Assembly (NCBI RefSeq): GCF_003260125.1
Contig: NZ_QHKO01000001.1
Span: 186,001-250,000, forward strand
DNA length: 64,000 nucleotides
Reading direction: 5' to 3'
Source of the DNA: Lujinxingia litoralis
Lineage (GTDB): Bacteria; Myxococcota_A; Bradymonadia; Bradymonadales; Bradymonadaceae
A program made the translations under genes and the position numbers. Shown here in pieces: positions 54,883 to 63,418 of the stretch; positions within the stretch are counted from its first letter, which is position 1; every line of letters begins with the position of its first letter. The notes under the pieces are model-generated. The model made no database searches. It was not told the DNA's origin and was given only the letters and a program-made list of their open reading frames with translations.

Positions 54883-55782
54883 TCAAACCTGAAGGTCCTG
54901 ATCCACCGTGGCATCCGGCGGCGAGGCGCGCTCCCCCAGATGGAGGTCATGATGTGCTCGGGCGCTGCTGTACCACTGCCCTCGGACCACAATCGCCTGA
55001 TCTCGCGGCCCCCGGCGAGGCCGGCGCCCGCGGCGTTTCGGGCGCCAGCCCTCAAAGAGTTCACCGGCCGTAGCGTTCTTTCCGCCGATGATGTAGCGCT
55101 CCCCGCTACGCCCGTATCGCAGCGCCTGCGCCGCGGCAAACGCGACCTGACGCACGTCGACACAGTTGAGCCCCTGCCCCTCGGGCACCTCAAGCGCCGC
55201 AAAGGGTGTCAGATCGATCCCCGGCCCCACCAGAAGCGTGGGCAGCAACATCACGATGTCCATGCCATCGGCGAAGTAGCGGTAGCACTCTTGCTCCACG
55301 GCGTACTTGCTCTCCAGGAAGAGATCGTTTCCGGAACCGGGAAGGTAGTGCCCCCGCTCATCGGCGTAGCTCCCCGGAGGTACGCGGGCGACGGTGGCCG
55401 CGCAGCTCACGACAACAAAGCGATCGACGCCGGCGCCACGTCCGGCCTCAAACACCCGGCGAATGCCCTCCACCGCCCGCCCCATGATCGTGCCCGGCTC
55501 CGTGTCGGCGTCGGGCGCCACGCAGTAGAACACGTAATTGACTCCGGAGAGTGCCTGCGCCAACGCCACCGGATCGAAAATATCTCCCACGACCTCCTCG
55601 ACCCCGACGAGCGCAGGCGACAAGGGCTCGGACTGCCACCGGCGCAGGGCCCGCGTGGGCCAGCCGCGGTCGCTGAGTTCGCGTACCAGGTGCCGCCCCA
55701 GCTGCCCGGTTGCACCGAGCACCAGAGTGCGCTGAGTCCGCAGATCAACATCCTGCAGGATCGTGGCGAGGGGGTTGGACAC
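54883..55782 (-). CDS. NAD-dependent epimerase/dehydratase family protein
   Basis: 299 residues from GTG 55782 (AAGAGG about six bases upstream). Rossmann motif LVLGATGQLGRHL (GxxGxxG), and the segment SKYAVEQECYRYF carries the catalytic Tyr-x-x-x region in the form Y-A-V-E, without the usual Lys. The C-terminal 40 residues are unusual (RRGRRPRRGPRDQ, then a histidine-rich stretch). The gene starts 38 bases inside the end of the upstream PATAN gene, so they are translationally linked. It is a third extended SDR in the window. Confidence 0.75.
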   Translation of the reverse strand: MSNPLATILQDVDLRTQRTLVLGATGQLGRHLVRELSDRGWPTRALRRWQSEPLSPALVGVEEVVGDIFDPVALAQALSGVNYVFYCVAPDADTEPGTIMGRAVEGIRRVFEAGRGAGVDRFVVVSCAATVARVPPGSYADERGHYLPGSGNDLFLESKYAVEQECYRYFADGMDIVMLLPTLLVGPGIDLTPFAALEVPEGQGLNCVDVRQVAFAAAQALRYGRSGERYIIGGKNATAGELFEGWRPKRRGRRPRRGPRDQAIVVRGQWYSSARAHHDLHLGERASPPDATVDQDLQV

Positions 55783-56707
55783 AACATACCTCTTGGCGTT
55801 TGAAGGCCTCGTGGATCTGACGGGCCACCTCCAGATCCAAAAGTGAACTGGCGTCGATCAACGCATCGACGCTCCAGACGCGCTCCGGGTCCCGAGCGAG
55901 AATCGAAAAGACCTCGGCGCAGCGCTCACTATAAGTCAGGCCATCGCTCGCTCTCAACGGCCCATCGGGCAGACTGGCACGCAGCGCTCGAAACTCGTCG
56001 GCATGCTGGGCCCCGCGAAGCATCAACGCCGGCAACACTTCGAAGTGAGCCAGCCCCAGATTGCCACGCTTGATCCGTGGGTCACGAAAGTCAAAGAAGC
56101 CCTCCTCTTCGTCAAATACCCTCAAAGCTCGAAATAGCGCCTTCTCTCCCCAGAGGCCCTGCGAGGCGCGGGCCCCCAGTAACGCCCCGCGTTCCATCCA
56201 GATACACGCCTGCAGTGTCTGCCCCCTCACGTGCAGCTCGCCGCTGGCGCGCTGCTGGTGCAGGAGCATGAGTACATCACTGAGCCCCACGACCTTCAGC
56301 GCCCCCTGGAGCCCCGCGGGCGAATCCAGGCGACGCACCCGGGCCACCCGGGCGATCAACTCGGCACTGGAGAGCGGCCGGGCAACGACCTGCGCCACGC
56401 CCGCCTCGATCAGCCGCACCCGAAGCCGCACCTCGCGTGCGTCGGTGATCACCACCACGCGCTCGCCAAGCCCCTGCCTCACCGTGGCTTCCAGCGCCTC
56501 GACCAACTCCGATTCTTCGAGCGCTTCGACGACCACCGGGCACTCCCTCGCCAGTGCCACCAACGCCTCGTGCACCGCTCCCCGCAAAACTCCGCGCACC
56601 CGGAAGCCTCCGGCCTGAAGCATCGCTCTTAACGACTCCACAGTGCGTGGTCGCACCCCTATCAGACCGACGGCCGGCTGCGCTTTCACCCCAGCATGCT
56701 TGCTCAC
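55745..56707 (-). CDS. Receiver-PATAN (DUF4388) signalling protein
   Basis: 320 residues if started at GTG 56707; a longer TTG start at 56776 is also possible. The N-terminal domain is a receiver-like fold (VGLIGVRPRTVESLRAML) without the acidic Asp pair and phospho-acceptor Asp of an active receiver. The second domain is a PATAN/DUF4388 region (LQGALKVVGLSDVLMLLHQQ, ASGELHVRG, GLWGEKALFRAL), typical of Myxococcota-type regulators for motility and surface behaviour. The C-terminus is helical. Its last 38 bases overlap the epimerase gene. Confidence 0.75.
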   Translation of the reverse strand: MSKHAGVKAQPAVGLIGVRPRTVESLRAMLQAGGFRVRGVLRGAVHEALVALARECPVVVEALEESELVEALEATVRQGLGERVVVITDAREVRLRVRLIEAGVAQVVARPLSSAELIARVARVRRLDSPAGLQGALKVVGLSDVLMLLHQQRASGELHVRGQTLQACIWMERGALLGARASQGLWGEKALFRALRVFDEEEGFFDFRDPRIKRGNLGLAHFEVLPALMLRGAQHADEFRALRASLPDGPLRASDGLTYSERCAEVFSILARDPERVWSVDALIDASSLLDLEVARQIHEAFKRQEVCCVQPPRHDPAGC

Positions 56708-57070
56708 AGCTCCCCCCCTTGTGGTCAGTTCCTCGGCTCCCCGGCCTGCGGAGTGCCTGATCACCAGGCCGCACAAACGGCCATGCTACCTGCTGGCTCC
56801 AAGCCTAATCACCTCGGGTCGATCGGATAGCTGACCTCCCGGGCCAAAACTCCCGCCTTGATCATCGCGCTGAAATAGGGGATCGTTTCGCGGCGTTTTT
56901 ACGGTATGTCCGGTGAAGGATCGGACCGATCCTCGCATACATCTCTGGCGTCCCGGCCTGGTCCTTTTCATCCCGGCGCCCCGATATTTTATGGTTTCCC
57001 CGCGATGCTCCCCGCGTCACCGCCTCTCGGTGCCCGGATCGTCCGGGCCCACAGCAGTTGAGGAGGACAC
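56708..57070. other. Intergenic region between divergent PATAN and small-protein genes
   Basis: About 360 bases. The only structured element I see is the 17-base palindrome at 56917-56933. Short open frames are Arg/Pro-rich shadows. AT-rich TATTTT at about 56986 may be a -10 for the plus-strand gene, without a clear -35. Confidence 0.5.
56917..56933. promoter_or_regulatory. Perfect palindrome, candidate operator
   Basis: Eight-base arms AGGATCGG / CCGATCCT around a single A. It lies about 140 bases upstream of the small-protein gene and about 210 upstream of the PATAN gene, both divergent. Function not known. Confidence 0.3.
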
Positions 57071-57502
57071 TTGGATACTCTCGAAATTCTCTCCAAAGCC
57101 CAGGAACTTGGTGGCGAGCAACGGCGCGAAGCGATGATGAAGACCATCATCAAGGCTCGCCAGCTGGGCTGCGACGCCACCCCGGGCGGGGGAAAGGTCG
57201 GCGGCTTCAACATCCGCTACGGCTCGCTTAAGTACGCCGTCATGGACCTCAACACCAAGGGCGAGGTCTTCCTTCATATCAAGCCCCACCCCAACAAAGA
57301 TCTCTCCGACGATCTGCGCGCGCGCGCCAACACCTTCGTCAGCGGCCTGGAAGGCGTCCAGATCAAGAACGCCCCGATCAACCACTACGGACAGATCGAA
57401 GGCGCCATCGAAGATGTGCCCGAAGAGGCCATCGACAAGTTCCTGCACTTCGCCGTGGAAACGATCCGCGAGCAGTACTACCGCCCGCACCTCGAAGATT
57501 GA
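57071..57502 (+). CDS. Small conserved-looking protein, unknown function
   Basis: 143 residues from TTG 57071, with AGGAGG five bases upstream, so the rare start is convincing. No signal or membrane segment. Middle strands read FNIRYGSLKYAVMDLN and VFLHIKPHPNKDLSD; the C-terminus is helical (AIDKFLHFAVETIREQYY). The fold looks like a compact alpha/beta domain, but I do not recognise it. It stands alone between divergent and convergent neighbours with a strong terminator. Confidence 0.75.
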   Translation: MDTLEILSKAQELGGEQRREAMMKTIIKARQLGCDATPGGGKVGGFNIRYGSLKYAVMDLNTKGEVFLHIKPHPNKDLSDDLRARANTFVSGLEGVQIKNAPINHYGQIEGAIEDVPEEAIDKFLHFAVETIREQYYRPHLED

Positions 57503-57530
57503 GATCGGTGGGCACCTCGCCACCAACCAC

Positions 57531-57565
57531 AAAAAAGCCCCGCGCCTGATGCGCGGGGCTTTTTT
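57531..57565. terminator. Bidirectional terminator
   Basis: A6, a nine-base perfect stem (GCCCCGCGC / GCGCGGGGC, loop CTGAT) and T6, symmetrical for both directions, between the convergent small-protein and TrmA/RumA-like genes. Confidence 0.92.
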
Positions 57566-57594
57566 GCTCTGGTGACCGCCGGCAGCCTGAGCCG

Positions 57595-59058
57595 TCAAAC
57601 CTCCCGGCGCAGGCGCGCGACCAGCATCGTGTGGTAGGTCGCCGGGTGCAGGTTGGCCGCCGCCAGTCGGTCGATCTCCCATCCCATCTCCCGCAGCGCT
57701 CCCAGGTCCCGGGCCGCCGCGGCCGGCGAAGGCCCCAGGTACACCAGACGCTCCACGCCCAGCGGGTTCAGGTAGGCCAGCGCCCGACGACCGACCGGCT
57801 CACGCATCGGGTTGATGGTTGCCAGCTCAAAACGCTCGCCAGCCGCCGCCAGTCGACGCAATCCCGTCTCCCAGCCTCCCGCCACAAAGTGCGCATTGTC
57901 GATGCCCTGGCCCACCGCGTTGATCTCGGCCGACTCGATCGAGGCCTGATTCTGATCCAGCCCCACCGCCTCCGCGACCCGGGAGGCCAGCATCAGCGCG
58001 ATGGTGCCGATGCCGCAACCCACATCCAGAAAACGCTCGGCGCGGGTCGGCTCCAGCCAGTGTTCAAGCGCCTCGTAGAGCACCTCGGCCGGGGCCAGCG
58101 TGGCATGAATCCAGTCGTCGTAGCCCACCTCCATCTGCAGCCGCCCCAGGGGAATGCGCACGCGGGTGGGCTCTTTCAGATACGCCCGAAAGCTCCCACT
58201 TCCCACGGCCAGCCCCACCTGCGGAGGCAAGTATTCGCTCAGGCGAGCCAACCATCCGGCCAGCGCTTCGGAGTGACACTGGGCTTCGAAATGCTCCTGA
58301 TCGCGTGCCTCGGTGAGCCGCACCTCCACCAGCCCCACCCCGTGATTGGGGACCACCACACGGATCTGCTCGACCCCGGGCGCCACCTCAAACCCTTCCA
58401 CCTGGGCCGAGACCTCCCGGGCCATATGAGCGTCCCAGGGCAAGGTGTTCAGCCCCTGCAACGAGCGCTCCACCGTCGCCACCACCCGCTGGGTCTGCGC
58501 GGTCAGCGCCGGGCAATCGGACATCGAAATCAGTGCTTCGGAGGCCGGACTGTAGAGCCCCAACTCCACGCGATCGCCCACCCGACGAAAGCTCAGCGAG
58601 GTGCGGTAGCGATACGCGTCGCCGCGTGCGGTCGGCTGCGGGGTGAGAATCTCCACCTCGGGCTGCTCCCCAGGCGGCACGCCACCGAACTTCTCCACGA
58701 CCTCCTGAATCCCGCGCACCTTAAAGCGAAGCTCTTCATCGACGCTCAGATGGCGAAGTTGGCAACCGCGGCAGCTCGCATCGCGCTCACAGAGCGGATC
58801 TCGACGCACCGGCGAAGGCTCCAGCACCTCCACCAGATCGGCGTAGAGCCGGCGAGCCCCCTCGCGCTGATCGGGCTGCAATCGCACTCGAACCCACTCC
58901 CCGGGAAGGGCCCCATGAACCGAGAGCCAGCCGTCTTGCAGACGCACATACCCTTCGCCGGTGAAACCAAAATCATCAATACGAACCTCAAGCTCAAGCG
59001 CCCGCCGCACCTCAGCGAGGCTTAAGGAGCTCGAGGATGTTTCCGTGGTGTCGCTCAT
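57595..59058 (-). CDS. TrmA/RumA-family protein lacking the catalytic residues
   Basis: 487 residues with the layout of RNA m5U methyltransferases: N-terminal TRAM domain (about 22-80), [4Fe-4S] cysteines (CERDASCRGC, plus a fourth in MSDCPAL), central RNA-recognition part and SAM-binding Rossmann domain (FLDVGCGIGTIALMLA). However, the motifs needed for catalysis are changed: the DPPR-type loop reads INPMREPVG, the nucleophile Cys of the S-C-N-P motif is missing (VYLGPSPAAAARDL, nucleotides 57724-57735), and the Glu in the final motif is absent (PATYHTML). It may bind RNA or SAM without methylating, or use other residues. Confidence 0.85.
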   Translation of the reverse strand: MSDTTETSSSSLSLAEVRRALELEVRIDDFGFTGEGYVRLQDGWLSVHGALPGEWVRVRLQPDQREGARRLYADLVEVLEPSPVRRDPLCERDASCRGCQLRHLSVDEELRFKVRGIQEVVEKFGGVPPGEQPEVEILTPQPTARGDAYRYRTSLSFRRVGDRVELGLYSPASEALISMSDCPALTAQTQRVVATVERSLQGLNTLPWDAHMAREVSAQVEGFEVAPGVEQIRVVVPNHGVGLVEVRLTEARDQEHFEAQCHSEALAGWLARLSEYLPPQVGLAVGSGSFRAYLKEPTRVRIPLGRLQMEVGYDDWIHATLAPAEVLYEALEHWLEPTRAERFLDVGCGIGTIALMLASRVAEAVGLDQNQASIESAEINAVGQGIDNAHFVAGGWETGLRRLAAAGERFELATINPMREPVGRRALAYLNPLGVERLVYLGPSPAAAARDLGALREMGWEIDRLAAANLHPATYHTMLVARLRREV

Positions 59059-59200
59059 GCGCTCTCATACCGGTAAGTCGTCCAGAACCCACATGATGCA
59101 AGGCTCTCCCAGGGGCGAGTATTCTTGTCGGAACTGTAAACCCTTGTTAAGCTCCGCCCGGACACTCTCCCCACATACCCCAGACGTTGCCGGAAGCACC

Positions 59201-60970
59201 ATGGTTGTTCAACCTCGCGTAAAGATTGGCGACCTTATCGACGATCGCTATCGCCTCGAAGCTCGGGTGCACGATGGACGCTGGGGACCGGTATTTCGCG
59301 CCAGCGATCTGCACCTGGGCGACCGTCCGGTGGCCATTCGGATCTTTGCCTGTCGCGACCAGGGACCGGCCGATTCCAATGCTTTCGCCCACCTGGCCGC
59401 CGAGCTACGCGCGCTCAACACCGACACCATCGCCACCCCCTACGCGCACGGAAGCGTCGGCGGATGTCCCTACATCATCACGCAATGGGCCCGGGGCTGG
59501 AGCCTGAATGACTATCTCCAGCATGTGGGCAGGCTCTCGCTTGAGGCCACCCTCGGTTTGCTCCAGCAACTCTGCGAGGCGCTGGACAACGCCCATCAGA
59601 TGAACCTCACCCACGGGCTTCTGCGCCCCTCCAAGATCCGGATTACCCCTGGCCACAACGGGCCGCCGACGCTGCACGTGGTCGACTTCCAGATCTGGCG
59701 GCTCTACGAGCTTGCCAGTGGTGAGGAGCCCTTTGAGGAGTCGAAGCTCTCGCGGCGAGTGGTGCGTTACATGGCCCCCGAGATCTTGAGCGAACGCCGG
59801 GTCACCCCGGCCGCCGATCTCTACGCGGCGGGGCTCCTCGCCATGGAGATGCTCACCGGCACCCCGGCCTACCCGGAGGAGAGCCGCATCGCCTTGATCG
59901 CGCGCCAACTCTCCACCGAGGCCGCGGCCCTGCCCTATACGGTCGAGGCCGGCGCGAGCTTCCGTCAGTTTCTCGACATGCTGGTGGCCAAAGAGCAGCC
60001 CCGGCGCCTTCCAAACGCCGCCATCGCCAGTGATATCCTTGACCAGCAGACGTCCCACTTTCTGCAGGAGCCGCCGGCGCTACCACCGGAGCCGGAGCCG
60101 GAGCCCTCTCAGGCGTATGACGCTGGCGAGAGTGAAGGCGAACCCGATGCGCCCTCCGATCCCTTTATTGTCGGCCCCGAGCCCTCAACGGCCGAAGAGG
60201 CCGCCGACGTGGCCCTGGCGAGCCCGCCCGAAGCCCTGGATGCCGAAGACGCCAGCGTGCTGAGTTCGCCGGTCGGCGCGTTTTCTCTCGACGCCGACCT
60301 CCAATCGCCCCTGGATTTCCTCTCGGAAGACGCCGACGTCGACAGCCTCTTTGGCGACGAACTCAACTTTGGCGACGTCGACCCTCAAACACTGCCCTCC
60401 TCCGAGCCTCGCCGGCCCACGCCCCTTCCCCGGGACGCGCCGGCCGAGCCCGAGCCCTCCGAGCCCGGCCTCGACGAGCTTCCCCCGGAAGCCTTCAGCG
60501 ACATTCCAGACGCGGTGGAGGTCGCCCCGACGCCGGCCGTAACAGCCTCTGCCACCCGCACGAGCTCCCCGACGCCGGCCGCCCCCTCGCCACGGGCTCA
60601 CCCCACACCGCCACGCCCCGCGGCAAGTCGCCCGCCGCTGCTGGGCCTGGGCCTCATCGCGACCGCGCTTGTGGGGGCAGCGGCATTCTTGCTCCTGGCT
60701 CCCGGCGAGCATCCCTCCCCGGCCGAAGCCGCCCCGCTGGAGCCCGCCGCCTCCCAGGCCTCCACCCATCTTATACGGGTGACCACCTCGCCACCCGCGC
60801 TCCGGGTGCTGGTGGAGGGACGTTCGGTAGGCTTTAGCCCCGTTGAGCTTCGCCTCCCCGAGGATGAGTTCCCGGTGAGGGTCGGCGCGCGTCTCAATGC
60901 CAACATCGAACAGACGCAGACGCTCAAAGCCCCCACGCCCACCCTCCATTTTGAGTTTGAAGCGCCCTGA
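59201..60970 (+). CDS. Membrane pseudokinase with C-terminal PEGA domain
   Basis: 589 residues from ATG 59201; upstream in-frame sequence to 58961 lies inside the methyltransferase-like gene. Residues about 10-285 are a Ser/Thr kinase-like fold with key residues altered: the ATP-contacting Lys is Arg (VAIRIF, residue 47), the HRD loop reads THG (G139 in place of Asp), and DFG is DFQ. The APE motif (MAPEIL) is kept. A long acidic, Pro/Glu-rich linker follows, then one membrane helix (about 475-500) and a PEGA domain (HLIRVTTSPPALRVLVEGRS). Function is probably scaffolding or sensing. Confidence 0.85.
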   Translation: MVVQPRVKIGDLIDDRYRLEARVHDGRWGPVFRASDLHLGDRPVAIRIFACRDQGPADSNAFAHLAAELRALNTDTIATPYAHGSVGGCPYIITQWARGWSLNDYLQHVGRLSLEATLGLLQQLCEALDNAHQMNLTHGLLRPSKIRITPGHNGPPTLHVVDFQIWRLYELASGEEPFEESKLSRRVVRYMAPEILSERRVTPAADLYAAGLLAMEMLTGTPAYPEESRIALIARQLSTEAAALPYTVEAGASFRQFLDMLVAKEQPRRLPNAAIASDILDQQTSHFLQEPPALPPEPEPEPSQAYDAGESEGEPDAPSDPFIVGPEPSTAEEAADVALASPPEALDAEDASVLSSPVGAFSLDADLQSPLDFLSEDADVDSLFGDELNFGDVDPQTLPSSEPRRPTPLPRDAPAEPEPSEPGLDELPPEAFSDIPDAVEVAPTPAVTASATRTSSPTPAAPSPRAHPTPPRPAASRPPLLGLGLIATALVGAAAFLLLAPGEHPSPAEAAPLEPAASQASTHLIRVTTSPPALRVLVEGRSVGFSPVELRLPEDEFPVRVGARLNANIEQTQTLKAPTPTLHFEFEAP

Positions 60971-60984
60971 GCGTCGGCTCTTGC

Positions 60985-62265
60985 TCAGCGCCCGGTGAGT
61001 TTGGCGCCCAACACCGCGTCGTAGAGCTCTAACATCTGGGTGTCCGCTGCCTCGCGGGTAAAGAGCTCTTCGATTCTGGCGCGGGCCCGATCGCCCTGGC
61101 TTGCCAGCAACTTCGGGGCCCCCAGGCGCGCGCCCAGTACGGTGGCAAACGTGGTTTGATCGCCCTCCAGCACCAGCTCCCCGCTCTGCCCGGAGACAAC
61201 GATCGAGCGCGTCGCCGGGGTGTCGTACGCGACCGCGGCGACCCCACACGCCCCGGCCTCCAGCAACGCGTCCGGGGGCGTGGACGCGGTGCCCAGAAAC
61301 GCCAGCGCATCCAGCGCGTGATAGAAGGCTGCGTCGGTCTTGCGATCGCCGTTGACCAGCTTCACCCAGCCGCGATCCGCGAGCCGGCGCAGCCGGCGCG
61401 CCTGCCCGTCGGCAAGGGTGCCGCGCGGCGCGATGACCCAGCCCAGCGAGGGGTGCGATCGCCGCAGCGCTTTGACCGTCGCCACCAGGTCATCGGCGCC
61501 GTGACGACGTGACACCGGCCCCACAAAGCCCACGACCTGCCGCCAGTGGGTCGGCAGGCCCAACGCCTCACGCCCCCTGGCGCGGGCCGCTTCGCGATCC
61601 TCGGCCGGGTGGTAACGCGTCACATCGACGCCGGCCCCCCCCATCGCCACCTCCAGACGCGAGGGCGCCACGACCTTGAGATCCTGCAGCAACCGGAAAT
61701 CAAACTGGGTGGTCACCACGTAGCGATCCACGTCTTCTCCCAGGTGCTCGTAGGCCTGCAGCATCATCCGCCGCCAGGGATACCCCACCACGTCGTTGAT
61801 CCGATCTTCGGCCCGACGCACCTTGGCGCTGGCCCGCAAGAGCGCCAGCGGCCCCAGGGGCAGATGCACCGGCTCCTCTTCGAGCCAGTGGTACTCCATC
61901 GTCGCAAAAATCGCCGGCACCTCGGCCTGCCGAGCCGCAAACACACCGATCCAGGCCAGGCGATGCGAGCACACGTGCAAGAGCACCGGACGCAGCTCCA
62001 GCAGATGAGCCTGGATGATAAAATAGGCGCCCATCAACCCCGGCGCGTTACGCGCGCTGGCCACCGGAATGGGCTTGCACTTAACGCCCTGACGCTCCAG
62101 CAGCGCAAAGCCTCCATCGTCTGCCGCCATCACGTGGATTTCAAAGCCCGCCTGCGACAGGCGCTTAAAGCGATCGCTGTACCGACGCGCGAGCTCCGTG
62201 GCGCTGCGACCGATAAATACTGCCGGGTAAACGGGCTGCTGGGAGAACATACTCTCGTGAATCAT
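60985..62265 (-). CDS. Glycosyltransferase family 4-like protein
   Basis: 426 residues with the GT-B fold of GT4 enzymes. The N-terminal domain contains HVCSHRLAWIGVFAARQAEV, and the C-terminal nucleotide-sugar domain shows VGFVGPVSRRHGADDLV and the acidic PPDALLEAGACGVAAVAYD motif, with the conserved Glu of GT4 (E-x7-E type). Probably adds a sugar to a surface polysaccharide or lipid; donor and acceptor unknown. A second ATG five codons in (62250) is a possible start. No polysaccharide genes adjoin it. Confidence 0.85.
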   Translation of the reverse strand: MIHESMFSQQPVYPAVFIGRSATELARRYSDRFKRLSQAGFEIHVMAADDGGFALLERQGVKCKPIPVASARNAPGLMGAYFIIQAHLLELRPVLLHVCSHRLAWIGVFAARQAEVPAIFATMEYHWLEEEPVHLPLGPLALLRASAKVRRAEDRINDVVGYPWRRMMLQAYEHLGEDVDRYVVTTQFDFRLLQDLKVVAPSRLEVAMGGAGVDVTRYHPAEDREAARARGREALGLPTHWRQVVGFVGPVSRRHGADDLVATVKALRRSHPSLGWVIAPRGTLADGQARRLRRLADRGWVKLVNGDRKTDAAFYHALDALAFLGTASTPPDALLEAGACGVAAVAYDTPATRSIVVSGQSGELVLEGDQTTFATVLGARLGAPKLLASQGDRARARIEELFTREAADTQMLELYDAVLGAKLTGR

Positions 62266-62429
62266 ATCGCCTCAAAGGGTTGCGCGTGATCGCCGGGCCG
62301 ACGCTACCGACGGGCGCAACGCGATGTAAAGCAAAACCAGCCCCCTTGCCTCCCGGTCGATATCCCCCACTATATAGGGAGCCATCTCCCACCAACGCTT
62401 TCTGGCTTTCTGAATGACTGGAGTATCCG

Positions 62430-63335
62430 ATGACCACCATCCTCTTTGGCAGCGACCTCTCCGAACACGCGATCCCCGCCGCCCGCTGGGCGGCTCGCCT
62501 GGCTCGCCTTCACCAACAAGACGGTCGCCCGGTGCGCCTGATGGGAGTGCACGCGATCAGCCCCGAAGAACTCTCGCTTCTGCGGGTGGCCTCGGGAAAC
62601 GCCGATAAAGATGCTCCAGCTCAGCTCCAGGACGAGTTTCGGCAGTGGCTGGAGCCCATCGACACTCAGGGAATCGAGGTGGAGGTCAACATCCAGATCG
62701 GCTCTCCCTCGGGCGCGCTGGTCCACGCCGCGCAGCTCTACCAGGCCGATTGGCTGGTGGTCGGCGTCTCGGGCCGCGGCCAGCTCTCCCGGCTAATTCT
62801 GGGCTCCACCGCCGAGCGCCTGGCCCACCGCCCCCCCTGTGCGCTGGCGCTGGTACACCCCGACGGATTTGCCTGGGAGGGCGATGTGCGCGCGCTGGCC
62901 CCCACCGACTTCAGCGCCTCGGCCACCGGCGCCGTGGAGCTGGCCGCCGACATGGTGCGCCGCCAGGGCGGCGCGCTCACCCTGTTAAACGTCGTGGAGC
63001 TGCCGCGGTCCACCCCTTCCCTGGTCGAGCCAGCGGCCTACCCGGCCGCTCTGGTGGCCCACCTCGAAGAAACCCAGTCCAGCGCCCAGGCCCAGCTCGA
63101 CCGCCTTGCCGAAGAGCTCGACCTCGGCACCCAACTCACCACCGAAGTCCGCCCCGGCTACCCCTCCCACGAGGTGCTGGCCGCGGCCGAGGAACACACC
63201 GCCAACCTGCTCTTTCTCGGATGCACCGGGCGCTCCCGGGTGGCCGAGTGGTTCTTAGGCGGGGTGGCCCGCGGCGTGGTACGCCACGCCCCCACCACCA
63301 TCGTGCTCTACCCGGCGGTCGAAGCCGAAGACTGA
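62430..63335 (+). CDS. Tandem universal stress protein (two UspA domains)
   Basis: 301 residues with two UspA-type domains, residues 1-145 and 150-298. The first has the ATP-type motif GVSGRGQLSRLILGSTAERL near residue 110; the second has GCTGRSRVAEWFLGGVARGVV. The second copy lacks the final Ser/Thr of the G-S/T motif, so ATP binding there is less certain. GGAG lies seven bases before the ATG. No neighbour indicates the signal. Confidence 0.9.
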   Translation: MTTILFGSDLSEHAIPAARWAARLARLHQQDGRPVRLMGVHAISPEELSLLRVASGNADKDAPAQLQDEFRQWLEPIDTQGIEVEVNIQIGSPSGALVHAAQLYQADWLVVGVSGRGQLSRLILGSTAERLAHRPPCALALVHPDGFAWEGDVRALAPTDFSASATGAVELAADMVRRQGGALTLLNVVELPRSTPSLVEPAAYPAALVAHLEETQSSAQAQLDRLAEELDLGTQLTTEVRPGYPSHEVLAAAEEHTANLLFLGCTGRSRVAEWFLGGVARGVVRHAPTTIVLYPAVEAED

Positions 63336-63418
63336 GCATCTGCCTTGCTGGCCCGGGGGGGCCTCAGTAGAGTGGCCGGCCGCGACGCCCGCTCCACAGG
63401 CCCCCCACTTCGGCAACC

